Below are positions 60,212 to 64,000 of a stretch of 64,000 nt of DNA, one piece after another. Under the pieces are notes generated by a model. That model searched no databases, was not told where the DNA came from, and worked only from the letters and a program-made list of their open reading frames with translations. The DNA comes from Bacillota bacterium (lineage in GTDB: Bacteria; Bacillota; Clostridia; Acetivibrionales; DSM-1351), in the NCBI GenBank assembly GCA_023443515.1, contig JAEZUC010000097.1:1-64000 (forward strand), read 5' to 3'. The first letter of the stretch is position 1. Every line of letters begins with the position of its first letter. Made by a program: the position numbers and the translations under genes.

Positions 60212-62677
60212 TTATTTTAGTAACAACATCTTCAGTTGGGCAAAGTCTATGGCATTGACCTCGTTATCTCCGTTCAGGTCTGCCGCTTTCAAAGCATCGC
60301 CCGTAAGAACCTCCCCGTTAAGTATACTTTTTTTCAGCAAAGCCAGATCGATGGCATTAATATCGCCGTCACCATTTACATCACCAATCTTTACAGGATT
60401 GCTTCCTGAAAAATTACTGTTTGCAAATGCAGTAATAAACTGCAACGTGGAAGTTGAACCAACAGAGTGTTCATTTGTAGTCCATTCATCAGCACTGTCC
60501 AAATAGCATTTTGCAGGGAAGTTTGATAGACCCACTCCTTGATACCTGTTAGGACCTAACGGCATAAAGCCCTTGGCTATCCCCGGTTTTCCATCACTAT
60601 TGAACGTAGCGAATATGGTTTTGATGCAATCGTCCCCATAACCTGACACGAAGCTCTTTCTCAAAGGATTCGCACCAAGTATCCAGTTAAATGAAGAAAG
60701 TGCCATATTATTAATGGTCTCGTTATTGGTTCCCAGAAGTTTTGAGCCAATAACAGCTTCCATGCACATACCCATTATTTGATTGTTACTGCCCCAGTAA
60801 TAGTTTGCGTTTGTAAGCGCGTTACCCCAGGCACTGTTTTTATACCGTTCAATTTTATTGTTTACCCAAATCCCAAACTCAGTATTGAACCACTTTTCAG
60901 CATCACTGTTTCGGTTTGCTGCTTTCATATAAGAGAAAAATGCAAAATTCCAGTTACCTACCCAATCTCCCGAAGTATTCTCATAAGTATCTTTTGCTTT
61001 TGAATAGTTTGCAACAAAGTAATTATCATATTTTGCTTCCCCTGTAGCCCGATATAAGGTAGCTGCTGCTAGAAGCCTGCTGCTTGTATCGTTGTCAGTA
61101 TTATAAGGTCCGTTTGGAGATTTAATATTATTTGGGTTTTGCTCAAGATACGTCCACGCGCTCTTTGCTGCATTCAGACAGGTAAGGGCAAACGTTGGGT
61201 CACATTTTGCATATACAATGGAAGCGTGGGCTAAGGCAGCGGCTGCAAATGCAGTATCTTCTGTCGGTCTTATATTTGTAGTGTCACCCTCTTTATCCTT
61301 TATAATCCTTTTCGTAATATTGCCATCATCATCGGATTGGACTCTTGCATAAAAACCTCCGCTTGAAGTATCTTGCATTTTTAGAATCCATTCCAATTCC
61401 CATCTTGACTCATCCAGTATATCCGGTACTCCATTTCCGCTTTCAGGAATATTAAACTGATTATCCTGATATAGCTCAGGGAACATATCGTAGGCCCAAA
61501 AAAGGTTTATTAAAGTCGCTGCTCCTGTACTAACATACTTTCCAAGATCACCTGCATCAAACCACCCTTTGGATACATCCCTTGTCTTTCCTGAGTCGGA
61601 GTCAAATACAGCAGTGGTATCCTGTGGTGTTCTGTCTTTACGTGGATAATCAGGACAATATGTATCCGTAAGGTCTATTCCTGCACGCTGATAATAAAAA
61701 TATCTTGCTACATCCGTCAGTAGTGATTTGTAAACATCATTTCCAATCTTAAACTTAGGTGATTTTTCTATACCTGGTTTATCAACCGTAATGTAATATA
61801 CGCCCGGTTGTTTAAGGTCGGTAAACACAGCTTTAAACACCCTTTCACCGGAATCCTGATCGTAATCCTTCAAAAGAGCCAGTTGACCATTATATACAAC
61901 TGAATCGTCAGAAGCTCTTTTCACTTGGAATGGAGTTCCTTCTGTAGCCGTAAACTCATCCTCAAACCCTGAAATATAGGCATATTTCTCAGTAGCTTCA
62001 CGGAAGCCTACCTGATTTAGCTTGATTGCAGGGAACGCCTTTTCTTTATCCGGAGAAGTCAACTTCAGTTGATTAATCCAAACGCAGAATGGATCAAGGG
62101 TTACTTTATCCAGTACAATAGCCTTCGCATTGTATGGATCCATGCCAAGTGATGGGTCTAAAATATCTTTTAGAGGTATTTTCACATGTTGCCAATCAGT
62201 TGTAACCGTACAGTAATCAGTTATCGGCTTTGTTATTTTCTGTTCAACACCTGATGTACGCTCGCTTACATGGTCAACTGCACCGATTACGAACTGCTCT
62301 CCTCCCTTTTTACCTTTTACATTAAACTCCAGATATCCATTAGGAACATACTGTGATACATCATGACAGTTCCATTCCGCCAATGTAAGTATGACAGACA
62401 TCCAATACGAGGAAAGCTGTGTTTGAAGATTCAATCGTAGAGAAGGCAAGTTTTGGTAGGTGACTTGAGTATCAATGGGCAAGTTCCCGTTTACTGTTTC
62501 CAGTTCCCCGTTGCCACTGCCTGACCATCCGCTTATCTTATCCTTGAATACATAAAAATCCTGAAGATTTCTCCATCCCTGAGGAGCACTTGCATTGATA
62601 AAAATCATTGATGTAATCAATGATGTGCATATTATTGCAACACTTAAAAATAAAGCAAGAAATTTTTTTTGTTTCAT
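60212..62677 (-). CDS. Dockerin-bearing GH9 glycoside hydrolase with N-terminal CBM-like module
   Basis: An 821-aa secreted enzyme. Residues 1 to about 31 are a signal peptide. Residues 32-215 form a beta-rich carbohydrate-binding-like module, about 220-310 an Ig-like CelD_N module (AIKLNQVGFREATEKYAYI), and about 315-745 the GH9 domain with KGWFDAGDLGKYVS (nucleophile Asp) and EWTTNEHSVGS (acid Glu). A type I dockerin occupies 763-821 (GDVNGDGDINAIDLALLKK). Odd point: the usual HxR motif after SFVSGYGDD is absent and is replaced by an insertion (FATFNSDGKPGIAKGF). AGGAGG precedes ATG. Confidence 0.9.
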   Translation of the reverse strand: MKQKKFLALFLSVAIICTSLITSMIFINASAPQGWRNLQDFYVFKDKISGWSGSGNGELETVNGNLPIDTQVTYQNLPSLRLNLQTQLSSYWMSVILTLAEWNCHDVSQYVPNGYLEFNVKGKKGGEQFVIGAVDHVSERTSGVEQKITKPITDYCTVTTDWQHVKIPLKDILDPSLGMDPYNAKAIVLDKVTLDPFCVWINQLKLTSPDKEKAFPAIKLNQVGFREATEKYAYISGFEDEFTATEGTPFQVKRASDDSVVYNGQLALLKDYDQDSGERVFKAVFTDLKQPGVYYITVDKPGIEKSPKFKIGNDVYKSLLTDVARYFYYQRAGIDLTDTYCPDYPRKDRTPQDTTAVFDSDSGKTRDVSKGWFDAGDLGKYVSTGAATLINLFWAYDMFPELYQDNQFNIPESGNGVPDILDESRWELEWILKMQDTSSGGFYARVQSDDDGNITKRIIKDKEGDTTNIRPTEDTAFAAAALAHASIVYAKCDPTFALTCLNAAKSAWTYLEQNPNNIKSPNGPYNTDNDTSSRLLAAATLYRATGEAKYDNYFVANYSKAKDTYENTSGDWVGNWNFAFFSYMKAANRNSDAEKWFNTEFGIWVNNKIERYKNSAWGNALTNANYYWGSNNQIMGMCMEAVIGSKLLGTNNETINNMALSSFNWILGANPLRKSFVSGYGDDCIKTIFATFNSDGKPGIAKGFMPLGPNRYQGVGLSNFPAKCYLDSADEWTTNEHSVGSTSTLQFITAFANSNFSGSNPVKIGDVNGDGDINAIDLALLKKSILNGEVLTGDALKAADLNGDNEVNAIDFAQLKMLLLK

Positions 62678-62897
62678 ACTTTTCCTCCTATATATTATCT
62701 AGTTCTACCAATATGCCGGAATAATTAGTAAGCCACCCCCTTTTCTATTAACAATGTAAATAAGCATATCAGTTGAACTTTAGAACCAATTTTAAACATG
62801 CGGAGATAAATACACTTCTGTTATGATATGTAGAATATAATTGGTAAGAGTCAGATTAACTTGTATTTAAATATATAACAAATATATACAATATTCC

Positions 62898-62932
62898 TTG
62901 ACTTTTTAGTCTAAAAATAGCATTATTTAGAC
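62898..62932 (+). promoter_or_regulatory. Promoter and inverted repeat of the AraC-type regulator gene
   Basis: TTGACT (62898-62903) and CATTAT (62921-62926) are 17 bases apart on the plus strand. An inverted repeat, GTCTAAA (62909-62915) with TTTAGAC (62926-62932), covers the spacer and start region, a suitable place for autoregulation. The ribosome site AAGGAG and the ATG follow directly, leaving only a short leader. Confidence 0.6.
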
Positions 62933-62947
62933 AAGGAGATGAAATAA

Positions 62948-63838
62948 ATGGAGTATATGTATCTTCATTATTTTACGCAAGACCCAGGTTTTCCTTTTTT
63001 CATTCAGTATGGATTCCATGACGAAGCTATGCCTGAGCATTTCCACTACGATTTTTTTGAACTTGTGATAGTTTTAAACGGAACTGCCACTCATATTGTC
63101 AATTCAGAAGAATTCTTTATTAAAAAAGGTGATGTTTTCGTATTTAATATGGATATATCGCATGGGTACAAAGATCCCCATAACTTTAAAATAATAAATG
63201 TTATATACAAACCAGAACGGCTCAACGAAATCTGTAATGATATAAAGAAATCTCCCGGATATCAGGCGCTTTTTGTCTTAGAGCCATTTTTCAGAAAAAA
63301 GTACAGCTTCAGCAACACCCTGTCACTTTCTATTTCCAGTCTGGAATATGTATCAGAACTTGGAGCTCGTATTAACGAAGAATATAAAAGAAAAGATCAG
63401 GGCTATCAAACCATGATTTACTCCCACCTTATGGAAATGGTGGTATACTTATCAAGACAATACGTTATTGAAAATAAACTCTTGCACGATACATTTATAC
63501 AGCTAGCAAAAGCTATATTGTTTTTAGAAGATAATTACCTTAACCCGATAAAACTTGAAAAGTTAGCAGATGAAGCACATATGTCCGTAAGGCATTTTAA
63601 CAGAATATTTAAGGAGAATTATGGAACTACCCCTTTTAATTATATTTTGCAACTTAGGGTTAATCATGCCTGTTCCCTGCTTAAAAACAGCAACTTATGC
63701 ATTGCTGATATAGCACTTGAAAGCGGCTTTTCTGACAGCAACTATTTTTCAAGGCAGTTCAAGAAGATTATCGGTATAACCCCCAAGGAATACCGGGTAA
63801 GGAATAAATTGATTTATTCAAATATAGATATAGAATAA
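62948..63838 (+). CDS. AraC-family transcriptional regulator
   Basis: A 296-aa regulator. Residues about 15-95 form a cupin-like sensor domain (HFHYDFFELVIVLNG, FFIKKGDVFVFN), and residues 190-290 form the double helix-turn-helix (KLEKLADEAHMSVRHFNRIFKENYG; IADIALESGFSDSNYFSRQFKK as consecutive parts). AAGGAG precedes ATG. It is divergent from the GH9 and GH5 dockerin genes, and regulators so placed often sense sugars released by those enzymes. The cognate ligand is unknown. Confidence 0.88.
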   Translation: MEYMYLHYFTQDPGFPFFIQYGFHDEAMPEHFHYDFFELVIVLNGTATHIVNSEEFFIKKGDVFVFNMDISHGYKDPHNFKIINVIYKPERLNEICNDIKKSPGYQALFVLEPFFRKKYSFSNTLSLSISSLEYVSELGARINEEYKRKDQGYQTMIYSHLMEMVVYLSRQYVIENKLLHDTFIQLAKAILFLEDNYLNPIKLEKLADEAHMSVRHFNRIFKENYGTTPFNYILQLRVNHACSLLKNSNLCIADIALESGFSDSNYFSRQFKKIIGITPKEYRVRNKLIYSNIDIE

Positions 63839-63840
63839 AA

Positions 63841-64000
63841 TTACTTAATTATTCTCCGTTTAATTAGCTTTACAATTTCCCACCACATTGTAGCCAAAAC
63901 CGAAATACCTATAGCCAGCAAGAAATTTTTAGCATTAAGGGGCGCAGTTTGTACAATTCCATTTACTGCCGGTACATAGGTTATGATAATCAGTACTGCA
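63841..64000 (-). CDS. P-type cation-transporting ATPase, C-terminal fragment
   Basis: A minus-strand frame that runs off the right edge of the window and ends with TAA at 63841. The visible 52 or so residues include YVPAVNGIVQTAPL and WWEIVKLIKRR, the usual last two membrane helices of calcium-type P-type ATPases (compare YIPFLN..F.T.PL and EI.K). The gene is truncated only by the window boundary, so its true size and ion cannot be judged. Confidence 0.62.
   Translation of the reverse strand, partial: AVLIIITYVPAVNGIVQTAPLNAKNFLLAIGISVLATMWWEIVKLIKRRIIK

Noticed and set aside
1..64000. CRISPR arrays, rRNA and tRNA genes
   Set aside because: No regularly spaced short repeats, conserved rRNA segments or tRNA cloverleaf patterns were recognised on reading both strands; a covariance-model scan would be needed to exclude tRNAs fully.

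Overview
The window looks like chromosome from a mesophilic, cellulosome-forming clostridium of the Ruminiclostridium (Clostridium cluster III) type. It is AT-rich with strong AGGAGG-like ribosome sites. It carries two secreted glycoside hydrolases that end in type I dockerins, whose recognition dyads are Ala-Leu and Ala-Ile as in R. cellulolyticum rather than Ser-Thr as in C. thermocellum. Species-level assignment is inference.

Region 1 (about 0.3-30.1 kb) is one unbroken minus-strand gene train and the most remarkable part. In transcription order it holds an isoprenylcysteine-methyltransferase-like membrane protein, two radical SAM proteins, a stand-alone PqqD-like RRE, a B12-type radical SAM with a C-terminal RRE-like domain, an ABC ATPase/permease pair, an inactive/active M16 peptidase pair and two tiny precursor peptides (42 and 43 aa) that an ordinary ORF search would miss. 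Then come a PLDc_N-type membrane peptide, a second ABC pair, an RRE-radical SAM-SPASM protein, a GNAT, another SPASM radical SAM, a KS-like protein, a class III CoA transferase, two complete ketosynthases, a nitroreductase, two half-site hotdog dehydratases, a chain-length-factor-like KS, a ketoreductase, an acyl carrier protein, an iron-sulfur flavoprotein, two paralogous B12 radical SAMs and a RiPP-maturation-type B12 radical SAM. My reading is a hybrid RiPP/type II fatty-acid or polyene locus with eight radical SAM enzymes acting on Gly/Val/Ile/Trp-rich cores, and an acyl chain possibly joined by the GNAT.

Region 2 (30.6-35.5 kb) holds a two-gene nitrogenase-like operon (NifK-like and NifD-like; P-cluster cysteines and both NifD cofactor ligands retained; no NifH in the window) and an ECF sigma/anti-sigma-like pair. 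Each operon is preceded by a copy of the same roughly 130-bp module: a TTGACA-17-TATAAT-type promoter, a TAAAC-N2-GTTTA palindrome and a terminator-like hairpin.

Region 3 (35.5-52.4 kb) is a minus-strand Wzx/Wzy-type exopolysaccharide cluster: initiating sugar-phosphate transferase, five glycosyltransferase proteins (one a GT2-GT4 fusion), polymerase, flippase, two Wzz-like proteins, pyruvyl transferase and a metallophosphoesterase. A SARP-like response regulator lies upstream.

Region 4 (52.5-64 kb) has a DUF2935 protein, a drug-efflux-like MFS gene behind a leader-peptide attenuator, a small P-loop kinase, a rifamycin phosphotransferase homologue, GH5 and GH9 dockerin enzymes, a divergent AraC regulator and the 3' end of a P-type cation ATPase. 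No rRNA, tRNA or CRISPR array was recognised.
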